This document shows, in pieces, positions 12,554 to 23,310 of a stretch of DNA of 64,000 bases. Source of the stretch: Pegoplata infirma (taxonomy: Eukaryota; Arthropoda; Insecta; Diptera; Anthomyiidae). The first letter of the stretch is position 1; each line of letters starts with the position of its first letter. A program made the position numbers and the translations under genes. The stretch is from assembly GCA_963921195.1 (NCBI GenBank), contig OY992538.1, positions 1,736,001 to 1,800,000 on the forward strand, read 5' to 3'. Below the pieces are notes generated by a model, which did not search any database, had not been told where the DNA came from, and saw only the letters and a program-made list of their open reading frames with translations.

Positions 12554-12587
12554 TAAGTTACCAGCTCCTCTTAGAGCTGGTAACTTA
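12554..12587. repeat. Perfect 14-bp stem hairpin beside the octapeptide exon
   Basis: TAAGTTACCAGCTC, a six-base loop, then the exact complement GAGCTGGTAACTTA. It lies about 110 nt upstream of the octapeptide exon's acceptor, in the intron. Confidence 0.7.
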
Positions 12588-12619
12588 CTAATGATTAATT
12601 TGATTAATTAATTAATTAT

Positions 12620-13218
12620 ACAGTGCAACAACTAAAATCGGAATAGGATGAAACCTAAACCAAATGAAAGTTGATATTTTCCATAACAAAACCCTCAAAG
12701 TTTTTTTTTGTACAGTGCTAGATTTTTTCTACACTAAAGTTTTATTATAATTATAACAACAACACAGTGATACAAAATCGAACTTTTTCGAATTCGAAGT
12801 TGGTGAACTTTTATTATAATAATAAATAATAATAATAAAAATATTATATAAGTGGCGTATACTTAATTCTGTAATTGCCTTTAAATAACAATCATACGCA
12901 ACGGTGCACAATGGTTTATTTTTTAATAATTTTGGCTATTCAGTAAGTGAGTACTGGACCGATTGCAGCATTTCGAACATAAGTTTGGACTGTGGAGACC
13001 TCGTGTGCAATAAGGGCACCACCAGGGGTACTTAAGTTAGGACATATTTAGTATACAAAAACTTTAAACGCATAAAAATTACGAACTTGTAAAAAAAATC
13101 TAGCACTTGTAAAAAAACATCTAGCACCTTGTGGTGTTTGTATGTAAAATGTCAAATTTCATTTGCTTTTTGTTTCATCCCATTCCGATTCAGAAACTTC
13201 GATTTTGTAGCACTGTGT
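12620..13218. mobile_element. TIR element with (CA)CAGTG ends
   Basis: Left end: CAGTGCAACAACTAAAATCG then GAATAGGATGAAACC. The right end reads inward on the other strand as CACAGTGCTACAAAATCGAA ... GGGATGAAAC. A second internal end-like copy (12764-12800) suggests nesting or duplication. Another end of this family is at 16760-16815. No target duplication was resolved. Confidence 0.5.
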
Positions 13219-13224
13219 TATTTT

Positions 13225-14183
13225 TATACCCTCCACTCTAGTGATAGAGGGTATATATAAGTTTGTCATTCCGTTTGTAACACCTCGAAATATTGGTCTA
13301 GGACCCCATAAAGTATATATATTCATGATCCTCGATCGATTTTAAGACGATTTAGCGATGTCCGTCCGTCCGTCCGTCTGTCTGTCTGTTGAAAACACGC
13401 TAACTTTTGAAAGACTTTACGGAGGCTTCTGAAGTTTGGCATATATGTTGGGCAATTACCTGGTCAGGTTGGTATTGCAATCCAGCAAAATCGGTCCAGT
13501 GGTTCAAAAGTTATGAGCAAAAGACTGAATTTCGGCAAGGGTTTTTCGTGAATTTATGAGATAAAAAGCACTATAACTTTAGAAAATCAATTCTGAGGAT
13601 GCTGAAGCTTGTCATATATATTTTTCGTTCCTTCAGCCTTGTTCGTATTGAATTTCACCCAAATCGGTCCAGTGGTTCAAAAGTTATTAGCAAAACCGTG
13701 AATATCAGATTAGCTTCACCTTAAATTCACGTGGTGAAAACCCGTTAAACCTGTTTTACAACAATTGGTAAGTCACAAAAATATTTTAAAACGTATTTTT
13801 GTCACTCAAAAATATTTTTATACCAAAGCAAAAAAAAAATAAACTCGAAAAAAATGTTACACTCAAAAAAAATTAGTAATTTTTTTTTTAATGTAAAATT
13901 CAAAAAAAATTTTACACTCAAAAAAAATTTACACCCAAAAAAAATTTTTTTTTTTTCAAAAATTACTAAAAAAAAATTTACTCTCAAAAAAAATTTTACA
14001 CTCAAAAAAAATATTGTTTTTTTTTTTTAAAATTACTAAAAAAAAATTTTTTTACACAAAATAAAATATTTCTAATCATAACTGTTATTTTTTCACGTTA
14101 GAAAATTTACTATCACTTAAAATGGGCATTGTGGAGGGTATCCATAGATTCGGCCAAGTCGAATTTAACTTTTCTACTTGTTT
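13225..14183 (+). mobile_element. Helentron/DINE-1-like element (family B)
   Basis: It begins TATACCCTCCACTCTAGTGA with a small stem to GAGGGTATA, then CCCATAAAGTATATATATTC and a (GTCC)/(GTCT) tract, the layout of INE-1/DINE-1. The body has two diverged copies of a 'TCGGTCCAGTGGTTCAAAAG' block. From 13858 to about 14060 there is a degenerate TTACACTCAAAAAAAATT array. The 3' end has GATTCGGCCAAGTCGAAT and CTACTTGTTTT. No Rep/helicase coding is present. Confidence 0.75.
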
Positions 14184-15083
14184 TTTTTATAATTAACAAC
14201 TCTAATAACAATACCCTGCTAAATTTTCCATTCCCATATTCGGTTTCAGAACACATTATATTGACCTGCAATCGATTCTTCTAAACATTTCAAAATCTAT
14301 CATATTTGTTTGAAATTGACAAGAAAGCAATCGTTTTTATTTTATTTTAATAATATTGGATTGAAAATTTGTTTGTGATTACAGTAGAATATATTTCGTA
14401 ATATAACGGAGATAAACAGAACAAACTGAAAAATGGTCGTTACTTCTCCCCTCATTAGCACCACCTAAACATAAATTTGGGCCGTTAAAAGAATACGTTT
14501 TCTTTTATTTGTCATGCTCTACAAAATAAAACTAATTTCAAGAAAATTGGATGGTGACATTGGGGAAACTTCCCTTGTAATTAAAATTAACTCGAATAAA
14601 AAACATACTAAATATAATTTGAAGAACAACAACCTAATGTTAATGTGTAAACAATTCAAAGTACGTTTAAAAATTGTTTTGCAATATTACAAAAATCTGT
14701 AAACATGCAACTACACTAATTGTGAGTTGACAACACTTTTTTTTTGTTTTGTTGTTGCAAGTTTAATTAAACGAACGCAAGGCACTGTATAGGGATATGT
14801 TTATAAATTAACAAGAAAAAAACTTTAGTTATATGTAATTTAATAAAATGGTGAAATTTGTTAAAAATTAAAACAAATTTAAATAACTATTTCAAACGAC
14901 CTAAAAAATATAACATGACAATTAGGGTGGTACAAAATTGAAACGAGGAAGCAATTGATCAAAAATTACAAATAGTGAATGATTATAACACACATAGTTC
15001 AAACACCATTTTAAACATATTATTATAGCAGCCCAATATAGTTTAAAAATAATTTTAATCATACTATGACTGTAGAAAGCATA

Positions 15084-15529
15084 CACAGAAAAAAGCGAAT
15101 TCTTATATTGACCCCAATATTTGTGAATACAATTAATTTTTTCACTGAAAGTGCTCCTATACGCAAATTTGTAATATCAACAAACGTTTGTAAATTTTGA
15201 TTGTTGAAAAAAAAAATTGTTTTTTGTTTTCAACAAAGAAATTCAACAAACACAATTAGTTGATCTGACAAAAGCAAAAAAAATCAAATATTTTTTCAAC
15301 AAAGAAATTCAACAAACACAAACACAATTTGTTGATCTGACAAATGATTTTTTTTTCAACAAAGAAATTTTACAAACACAAATACTACTTATTGACAAGA
15401 TAAAAGAATTTTGAAATAAAATTACTTGACTGAGTTTGTTGAAAACAAAATCGAAGTTTTGTATTATGGACTAACAGGCGGCCGTTTTTACTAAATGTTT
15501 GGTTGATATCATGTTTGGTTGATTCTGTG
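15084..15529 (+). mobile_element. 446-bp CACAG...CTGTG element
   Basis: CACAGAAAAAAGCG at the left, GATTCTGTG at the right, with TA at 15082-15083 and again at 15530-15531. It has internal repeats of TTCAACAAAGAAATTCAACA type. Relatives are at 7981 and, inverted, 57735-58177. Confidence 0.65.
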
Positions 15530-15798
15530 TACTGTATGACAATACAAAACATGCCTGAAAATAACTCCGGCTTTATTTCAAAGTCATTCGAAGACACGTT
15601 TACTTTGCAATTGTTAGGCAAATTGCAATTTTTTTAAATAAAATTGATCAAAAAGAAAAAAACATTTGTGGTCAGGTTTTCTGTAACCATGCTGTTGTTT
15701 TAACCAAACGTGTTTAAAGCTTTTCTTTACTATGATGAAACATGTCATCAAAACTGAAGAAACAATTGAAGTCACATTTCATAATGTCATCAAAAAAC

Positions 15799-16578
15799 AA
15801 TTAAGAAAGTTATAGTCGGTCAAGACCGACCATATGATACCCTACACCAGTGTTTTCCGGAATATGGGTCCCAAGTCCGAACATGGACTGATTGTACCTA
15901 TCTGTTGTTAGATCTATATTCAGTGTAGAAAACACACACAGGTCAAATTTTAGTAATAGACCGATTTAACTGAATATCGGTCGAAATTTTTATATGGGGG
16001 ACTAAGTCCAAAAATGGTCCAAATGTATTCCGATTTGATTAGGTTACTAAAGTACACGTTTAACACCTACCAATAAAATTTTAATCAAATATTTTAATTT
16101 TTACGAATTTTGAGGAAACTATGTGAATATCGGTAGGGTGGTTTGTATGGGGACTACCAGAAGGACCGGCCCGATTCCTTTGAAATTCGGTATGATGGTT
16201 TGTGCATACAAAATTTTATTACCTGTTAAATTTCAAAACAATATCTATTATAATACGGCTATTAGGGGCATTTAAGCGAAATTCAAAGGGGGCGTTTGTC
16301 CAATTTCAATAGGCTTCGTCCTTGGGCCAAAAGAAACTTAAGTTTCAAATTTTAAGTCAATTGATTTAAAATTGCGACCTGTATCGTGCTTAAACCGATA
16401 GATGGATAGAAGGACGGGCGGACAGACATACGGACGGACGGACATCGCTAAATCGACTGAAAAAGTAATTCTGAGTCGATCGGTATACTTGAAGTTTGGT
16501 ATAGGACCAATATTTCGGGTAGTTACAAACATTAGCACAAACTCATTATACCCTGTACCACAGAGTGGTGTAGGGTAT
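15799..16578 (-). mobile_element. Helentron/DINE-like element, family A
   Basis: Minus orientation: the right end reads TATACCCTACACCACTCTGT, then a (GTCC/GTCT) tract at about 16400-16445. The left end has the AGTCGGTCAAGACCGACCAT hairpin and GATACCCTACACC. The open frames ...TDIAKSTEKVI... and ...YPVPQSGVGYNK are translations of this common repeat, not a protein gene. Confidence 0.75.
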
Positions 16579-16613
16579 AACAAGTAAGAAAATTATAGTC
16601 TGTCAAGACCGAC
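16579..16613 (-). mobile_element. 3' terminal stub of a second Helentron abutting the first
   Basis: ACAAGTAAGAAAATTATAGT followed by CTGTCAAGACCGAC is the family A 3' end in the same orientation, joined directly to the 5' end of 15799-16578. This is a head-to-tail junction. Confidence 0.6.
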
Positions 16614-16829
16614 GCCTTAGCTAATTAAGCCACCAATAGAAAAAAATCTCGCCATCTAGCACTAATTAATGTTTGCTAATGTGCATTTTAAAAACGAAAA
16701 ATTTTAGATTTAGTTTTTTGCTTACTTTGATAACGTTTGCTAATGTGGATTTGAATATACTGTGATACAAAATAGAACTTTCAGAATCAGAAGCGGATGA
16801 AACCAAAAGCAAATAGAGTCGAGTCTGTT

Positions 16830-16938
16830 TAGTGTCTCAGAAAGCAGCAGACAGCAAAATTGTTCATATAGCAAACAACGAAATACATTGGGAAATTTTG
16901 CTGTCTGCTGCTTGCTGCTGTATTGTGAATAGACACTA
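16830..16938. mobile_element. 109-bp hairpin hAT MITE
   Basis: The ends are TAGTGTCT...AGACACTA, flanked by a perfect 8-bp duplication AGTCTGTT (16822-16829 and 16939-16946). It holds a 17-bp perfect stem CAGCAGACAGCAAAATT / AATTTTGCTGTCTGCTG. It sits in the left arm of the giant foldback element. Confidence 0.88.
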
Positions 16939-17161
16939 AGTCTGTTTTTGGTGCGAAAAATAAGACAAATAAAAAACAGCTGATCAAAACGGCACGAGTT
17001 TTTTTGTGAAACTTAAAATAAAATGTATAGTTGATTAACTATAAAATTAGAGTGGTTTTATATTGTTTTGTGATTTTACTTGTGTAATAAAATTCAAGGA
17101 TATAGTGAGAGAAAGCTGAGTGAAATATTAATATAAAAGAGTGAAAGTGTGTTGTTTATTT

Positions 17162-17271
17162 TGTGGCTTAAGTCAAGTTTTTCTCACCCCTTTAAATCAG
17201 ATAAAACTTTGTGCATCGACTTTAAAGTTTCAAATGGAGGGGTGGACGTAAACTTGACTTAAGCCCAGACT
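17162..17271. mobile_element. ~110-bp hairpin MITE with TGGCTTAAGTCAAG ends
   Basis: GGCTTAAGTCAAGTTT at the left pairs with AAACTTGACTTAAGCC at the right, and the pairing continues through CACCCCT/AGGGGTG. It is nested in the left arm of the foldback element. Confidence 0.65.
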
Positions 17272-17728
17272 GTGTAAGAAAAATAAGTGAAAACTATAAA
17301 TAAAATGTAAAAGTGTAACATAAATTATAGTTTCCGTGACGGTTACACGTGACTCACCAAAAATTGTTATAACTGATTTTTATTAATTTAAATTTTGTGT
17401 TGTAATTTTTCTTACTAATACCATATTCGCATTTTTTTAAACTTGTTTAATTTTTCGTTTTCCCCTTACAATTTAAATGTCAAATTTAAACGGTGTTTAA
17501 TTCTGACAGATGAATTGTATGCGGAAAAAGGATAATTAAACTAGTTTAAATGAATGCGAATATGGAATTAGCTACTGCTATTCCACATTTAATCAATGCA
17601 TACTTTCATACATATAATGAAAAACTTCACTAAATATTTTAAACAAGTGCTACGAATATTTTCATTATTTTTATGAAAGTTTTCATTGAATTGGACTTTA
17701 ATGACAACAGTTTCATTGATCAAATGAA

Positions 17729-17975
17729 ACCTGGGGGGTTACCGCGTAACTTTCTTCGAAAGAAATCGTTCGAATTCGAAAATTTTAAACATGTCGTAAC
17801 AATAAATTCGTTTTTGTAAAATTAAATTCTTTTATATTTTTACATTATTTGAAGAAGACCAGACAGGCGCTAAAGAATTTTGTTACTAAAAAAATATTTT
17901 CTTCTTAATTATTTGCCAAAAGAAAATTCTGTTCGAAAACGTTTCCGTTTCGAATCGAAATACGCGGTAATCTCC
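17729..17975. mobile_element. ~247-bp MITE with GGGGGTTACCGCG ends
   Basis: Left end GGGGGTTACCGCGTA; the right end read inward is GGAGATTACCGCGTA. The opposite arm of the foldback element (around 19838-19850) has the uninterrupted junction AACCTGTCTTCGGTT. This shows the insertion point, with a short duplication of about 2-4 bp (CTG). Confidence 0.7.
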
Positions 17976-17989
17976 CTGTCTTCGGTTGA

Positions 17990-19606
17990 AAACGTGAGTC
18001 ATTTTTCATTAAGCTGTAACGTAGCAAACCGACTTCCATATTGCTACATACATCATTTCCGTGCCTATTGTTATTGTATACACTTACTATATGATATTTT
18101 ATTGAATTCGGGTTAAATAATAATGTTAACCCTGGTATATAAGTACCACCCTAATATACCACGACACTATATTTACCGCCCTAATATTGGCCCAGGGTAG
18201 CAATTACATTGTATATACTAAATGTATCGGCACACATGTGAATAATCGCCACCCTATTAATTCCACCCACGGTATATACGTGTCACCCTAATTTTCGTGT
18301 GTATGGATTCACAGCATACATCATAGTGAGTAGTAGCACTTGTGTGTTTTTAATTCTCATTCGGTTCATTTTGTATTTTATATGAATAGTGAAGGTTGTG
18401 ACAACCAAAGGCAGTTCACCAGTGGTGGACAAACCAGTTAGGTACGATCAAGTACTTGTTCAACAGAACAGGAAGTTGAGTGTATCTCCTAAATAAAAGG
18501 AACCTGACTGAAACTTTGGTGGACGATCGATATCGATTGTCCTTATAAATAAATACTCCTGCGGCTTCGGCTGACAGCTTTACTACTCCTGCGGCTTCGG
18601 CTGACAGCTTTACTACTCCTGCGGCTTCGGCTGACAGCTTTACTACTCCTGCGGCTTCGGCTGACAGCTTTACTACTCCTGCGGCTTCGGCTGACAGCTC
18701 TACTACTCCTGCGGCTTCGGCTGACAGCTTTAATACTCCTGCGGCTTCGGCTGACAGCTTTACTACTCCTGCGGCTTCGGCTGACAGCTTTACTACTCCT
18801 GCGGCTTCGGCTGACAGCTTTACTACTCCTGCGGCTTCGGCTGACAGCTTTACTACTCCTGCGGCTTCGGCTGAAAGCTTTAATACTCCTGCGGCTTCGG
18901 CTGACAGCTTTACTACTCCTGCGGCTTCGGCTGACAGCTTTACTACTCCTGCGGCTTCGGCTGACAGCTTTACTACTCCTGCGGCTTCGGCTGACAGCTT
19001 TACTACTCCTGCGGTTTCGGCTGACAGCTTTACTACTCCTGCAGCTTCGGCTGACAGCTTTGCTAATTTTTTTAGTAAATTTACAGGAGCTGTACCTCCG
19101 CCACAGAGGGGCTGCCAACAGAGAGTTGTAACGATCATCACCGCCTCCTGATCTAGACACAATCGGCCGATACAAATACCTGCCACCGTACCAGCCGACA
19201 TACCGAGTCATACATCCTGATTATCACCACATGAACACCGTAACCATCGTCATATCGTAATAACCCGAACAAAACCTGTCAAAGTACACACCGGCCGACG
19301 CACCGCCGTCATACCGAAGCATCCAGCCTGATTATCTCTATCCGAGTACCATAACTCGCATTTCGTAATAAACCGAGTGAGAGAGAGTGAAGACGAAAGA
19401 ACTGCGTTGCTGATAAATACATCGTGAAAACATATATACATATATGCATTGTGAATATTAAATATTAACTTTTAATAAAGAATATTTATTGTTAAACCCC
19501 AAAAAGGGTAAATAACCGTGTTCTCATTACTAAAGGTTCGAGGGTCCTTAAGTAGATCCTGGCACGAGACTGAGCTACCTCAGCCACGACAAAACCCCCG
19601 TTATAA
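17990..19606. mobile_element. GC-rich insertion, possibly a solo LTR or related unit
   Basis: The right arm reads CGGTTGAAGCTTATG without interruption. The left arm has this 1.6-kb insert between GGTTGAA and AAGCTTATG. It contains CCACCCTAAT repeats (18145-18290), the 30-bp minisatellite, and a 3' part with AATAAA (about 19473) and GGTTCGAGGGTCCTTAAGTA (19535-19555), which resembles LTR U5 sequence. A TGTTAACC...CGACA interval (18124-19591) is a possible LTR, but no clean target duplication was found. Confidence 0.4.
18553..19062 (-). repeat. ~17 x 30-bp GC-rich minisatellite, open in all frames on the minus strand
   Basis: The unit contains CTCCTGCGGCTTCGGCTGAC and differs by only a few substitutions between copies. 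Because 30 is divisible by 3, stop-free frames persist. One reads KLSAEAAGVV per unit (open 18416-19201, 261 codons), another SRSRRSSKAV (18543-19211). Neither frame has recognisable non-repeat domains. It lies inside a transposon insert and I do not treat it as a protein gene. Confidence 0.9.
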
Positions 19607-20893
19607 AGCTTATGTCAATTTTCATTATTTTCACGAAGCTTTTTTTTCAGTGTAACAAACGAGAGGTCCGGTGTTCAAATTTTGAAAATAGCAAGAAATT
19701 GTAAGTTAATAAAAATAAATTTAATAAAATTGTTAGATTTTTTTTAAGAATAACATAGCCATATTTCAAGTAAAACTCCTACACTAACAAAAAAAGCATC
19801 GTGAACGTAATGAAAAATGACATAAGCTTCAACCGAAGACAGGTTTCATTTGATCAATGAAACTGGTGTCATTAAAGTTCCTTTTAATTACAACTTACAT
19901 GGAAATAATAAAAATATTCATAGAACTTGTTTGAAACGTTTTATGAGTTTTTCATGAAATGTATGATTAAATTTGAAATAGCAGTAGGTAAGTAAAGGAA
20001 AATTGCGACCTTAAGTTGACATTGATGAAAATATATTTATTAATAACAAATTTTTGTGAGTCAAGTGTAACTGTCACTGAAATTTTATTTAATTAACGTC
20101 ACTGTAGTATACACACACGGTAGAAAAAAATACACTTTCATATTTTTTTATGGTTTTCACTTAATTTTCTCACAAAAAATTTAAATCCAACTGTAACTTG
20201 TAATACATTAGTAAAACCACGAAATAATATAAAACAGCACAAATTTTAGTAAATATAAGAGTAATAATTTTCTTTTAAAGTTCGTATAAAAAGTCTTAAA
20301 AAATTCCAAAATAAACAAGTTAGAAAAATACTATTTCCCTCTTTTATTTATAGATTTCACTCAGAAGTTGTATTACATCCCTCAATTTTTATACGTAAGT
20401 AAAACCATGATGTTATATAAAACAACTCGAATTTTATAAAATATATAATTAATCAATTACATTTGAAATTTCGAGTAAAAAGTCTAAGAAAAATCACACA
20501 ATAAATTCGTTTCGCTCTGGTCAGCTGTTTTTTTGTCTACATTTTGCTCCTACAGACTAAACAGACGCGATGAGACATGTATAAAAAAAAACAAGTTTTA
20601 AAAAGATAATTTACTGAACATTTTAATGAAACTATGAAATCTAATGAAGCGAATTTTATGATATTTGTGTCCAATATGCACTATAATGTAATTACACTCA
20701 AAAAAAAAACCATGTAAAGTTACCAAAAAATCTCATGATTTTACGAGGCTATTCTCGTAAAATAGGAGGTACATAGGTAAAATTCTCGTAAAATTACGAG
20801 GATTTCCTCGTAATTTTGAATGCGCCAAAAATAAGTAAAAAATAACAAATTTTATTGGTAAAAATATTGTTTTAAAACCGGAAAAATAAAAAA

Positions 20894-21737
20894 AACATGT
20901 AAGAAAATTATAGTCGGTCACGACCGACCATAAAATACCCTACACCAGAGTTTCCCGGAAAATGGGGCCCAAGTTCAAACATGGACTGATTAGATCTATA
21001 TTTTGTCAAATCTTTAATAACTGTAAAAAGCACTCACAAATCAAATTTGAGTGGAATTGAATTCTTTTTGCTGACAATAAACCGCTTCAACTGAATATCG
21101 GGCGAAATTTTTCACATGGGACCTAAGTCCAAAAAAGGTCCGATAATAATCAGATTTGATAAGGTTATTAAAGTACGCGTTTAACATACACAAACAGCAT
21201 TTTAATTAAATATTTTCTATTTTCATAAAATTTGAGAGATTTATGTAAAAATCGGGAAGGTGGTTTGTATGGGGGCTACAAGAAGACCTGGTCCGATTTC
21301 TTTAAAACTCGGAATGGTGATTTGTGTGGATGAAACATGATTACCTGTCAAATTTCGAAAAGATACCTATTAAAATGCGGATATTAGAGTAGTTTGAACC
21401 AAAACTAAATAGGACCTTTGTATGGGGGCTAGGTCTAAATATGGACCGATTTTTACCAATTTCAATAGGCTTCGTCCTTGGGCCAAAAGAGGCTTAAGTT
21501 TCAAATTTCAAGTCAATTGATTAAAAATTGCGACATGTATCGTGTTTACACCGTTTACATGGACAGACAGACGGACGGACAGACAGACGGACGGACGGAC
21601 ATCGCTAAATCGACTCAAAAAGTGATTCTAAGTCGAACGGTGTGCTTAAAAGTGGGTCTAGGACCAATATTTCGGGTAGTTACAAACATCAGCACAAACT
21701 CATTATACCCTGTACCACAGTGTGGTGTAGGGTATAA
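20894..21737 (-). mobile_element. Helentron/DINE-like element, family A
   Basis: This copy has both ends: TAGTCGGTCACGACCGACCA hairpin and ATACCCTACACC at the left, a (GTCC/GTCT) tract at 21560-21600, and CCACAGTGTGGTGTAGGGTA at the right. It has the same body as 15799-16578. Confidence 0.75.
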
Positions 21738-21879
21738 AAATGGTACCCTTACAAGAAAAAATGGTAAATATGTTTAAAAAAATGGTAAATATGTTAAAAA
21801 AAAAAATTTGTTAAAAAACATAAATCCTCGTAATAAAATTATTTTTGTAAAATAACTGTTATTTTTTGTAAATTAACTA

Positions 21880-22329
21880 CACCATTTACAGATGTAATTC
21901 GAAAAAGATCAATTGTAATTCGAAGATTCTATTTGTAATTCGAAGATTCAATTTGTAACTCGAAGATTCCATTTGTAATTCGAAGATTCCATTTGTAATT
22001 CGAATACTCCAATTGTAATTCGAATTACAATTGATCTTTTACGAATTACAATTGATCTTTTACGAATTACAATTGATCTTTTTCGAATTACAATTGATCT
22101 TTTTCGAATTACAATTGATCTTTTTCGAATTACAATTGATCTTTTTCGAATTACAATTGGAATCTTCGAATTACAAATGGAATCTTCGAATTACAATTGG
22201 AGTATTCGAATTACAAATGGAATCTTCGAATTACAAATGGAATATTCGAATTACAAATGGAATCTTCGAATTACAAATAGAATCTTCGAATTAGAATTGA
22301 TCTTTTTCGAATTACATCTGTAAATGGTG
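21880..22329. mobile_element. 450-bp foldback MITE with 20-bp inverted arrays and TA duplication
   Basis: The ends CACCATTTACAGATGTAATT are perfectly inverted, flanked by TA (21878-21879, 22330-22331). The interior is an array of about 20-bp TTCGAA-containing units (GTAATTCGAAGATTC, GATCTTTTTCGAATTACAAT) running outward from a centre near 22022. The sister sequence at 22534-22556 (GTAAATCAACTAAAATCCTC) shows the empty TA site. Confidence 0.85.
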
Positions 22330-22799
22330 TAGAATCCTCGTAATAAATTTTTCAAAATATTGTCAAATTTTTTTTAAAATATTTTTCAATAAAAAAAAAT
22401 TTTTGTCCGGGACTTGGAAAATTAAAAAAAAAAAAAATAGAAAATTTACAAAAAAAAAATATTTTTTTTGTTAAACAACATAAATCCTCGTATAACATAA
22501 TTTTTGTAAAATAACAGTTTTTTTTTTTTTGTAAATCAACTAAAATCCTCGTAATAAAAACTTTGTTGTAAAATTATATTTTTTTGTAAAATAGTATTTC
22601 AAAATGGTAGAATATATCTACGAAAATAAATTTGTAAAATTACCAATAAAACTGTATTTCTCGTTTGAGCAAAGTACAATATTTTTTGTTAAAAAACAAG
22701 GAAAATTGTTAAATATTGGTAGAACGGGATTAAAAGGCATTTTACCAGGCGTTTTACCAGTTTTTTTTTTTTTAGTGCACAAAGAAAATTTTAATTAAT

Positions 22800-23130
22800 T
22801 ATTGGTTTATATGGTTTATATGGGGACTAGAGGTCGTCTGACTTATTTTAAATCAATGGTCAATTATGAATACAAAAAAAAAAACATTTACCAGCCAAAA
22901 TTTGAAAGGATACTTATATTAATACGGTTATTAAAGATATTTCAACCAAATTTAAAGGGACGTTTGTGTGGGGGAAAGATCTTAACATAAAGAGAACAAA
23001 AAGCTCAAGTTTTTAATTTCAGCCAAATATGTTTATAATTATGACATGTATGGTGAATACAACTCTGACATGGAAAGATGACAGGACATTGCTAACTCGA
23101 TTCAAAAAGTGTTTTTTAGATCGTTATGTG
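22800..23130. mobile_element. Decayed Helentron family A fragment
   Basis: It keeps order but not precision with family A: TATGGGGACTA, AAAGGGACGTTTGTGTGGGG, ATGACATGTATGGTG, CTCGATTCAAAAAGTG. Both ends are missing. Confidence 0.5.
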
Positions 23131-23139
23131 GTTCAGGGA

Positions 23140-23310
23140 CAGCGGTGGGCACACACAAGCAATAACATTTACGTTTGTGTGGAAGTAGCAAGCAAGGGAA
23201 ACATCAGCAAAGCAACAACATTTTATTGTGTACATGTGTCGACGTCGCACAAGCACCATTTTTTAGCCTATGCCCGCGGACATTGACATTTTAAAAATGT
23301 TCACCACTCA
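23140..23310. mobile_element. hAT-type MITE fragment related to 2410-3459
   Basis: It starts CAGCGGTGGGCACACACAAG. The inverse of this stretch aligns with 2410-2576 (e.g. GGCATAGGCTAAAAAATG, CTTGCTACTTCC). No duplication was found at the right end. Confidence 0.55.

Larger units (their letters stand above)
16818..20568. mobile_element. Giant inverted-repeat (foldback) element, ~3.75 kb with insertions
   Basis: The left arm (16818 to about 17728) and right arm (about 19803-20568) are inverted copies. Examples of matched blocks are 16965-17000 with 20519-20550 (AACAGCTGATC / GTCAGCTGTT), 17335-17375 with 20046-20077 (GTGAC.GTTACAC.TGACTCAC), and 17570-17727 with 19838-19990 (palindromic GTTTCATTGATCAAATGAAA). 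Each arm also carries a diverged internal duplication of about 190 bp. No transposase is visible. Long TIRs suggest FB/Galileo-like (P superfamily) or Mutator-like elements, but the ends are not sharp enough to choose. Confidence 0.65.
20695..22777. mobile_element. TIR element with CACTCAAAA-type ends, host of two insertions
   Basis: The left end TACACTCAAAAAAAAAACC and the right end (inward TGCACTAAAAAAAAAAAACT) are complementary-like. TA precedes the left end. Internally, short units of CTCGTAATAAAA / TTTTGTAAAAT recur. It contains the Helentron at 20894-21737 and the foldback MITE at 21880-22329. The right flank is CA rather than TA, so the end is uncertain. Confidence 0.45.

Noticed and set aside
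18553..19062. CRISPR-like array
   Set aside because: Direct 30-bp repeats with no spacers, in a eukaryotic genome.
18416..19201. 261-codon open frame as a protein gene
   Set aside because: Its length comes from a 30-bp repeat divisible by three. No domain outside the repeat is recognisable, and it sits in a transposon insert.
21478..21777. 99-codon frame with DRQTDGQTDGRTD
   Set aside because: Translation of the (GTCC/GTCT) tract and tail of a DINE-like repeat. Identical frames occur in other copies.
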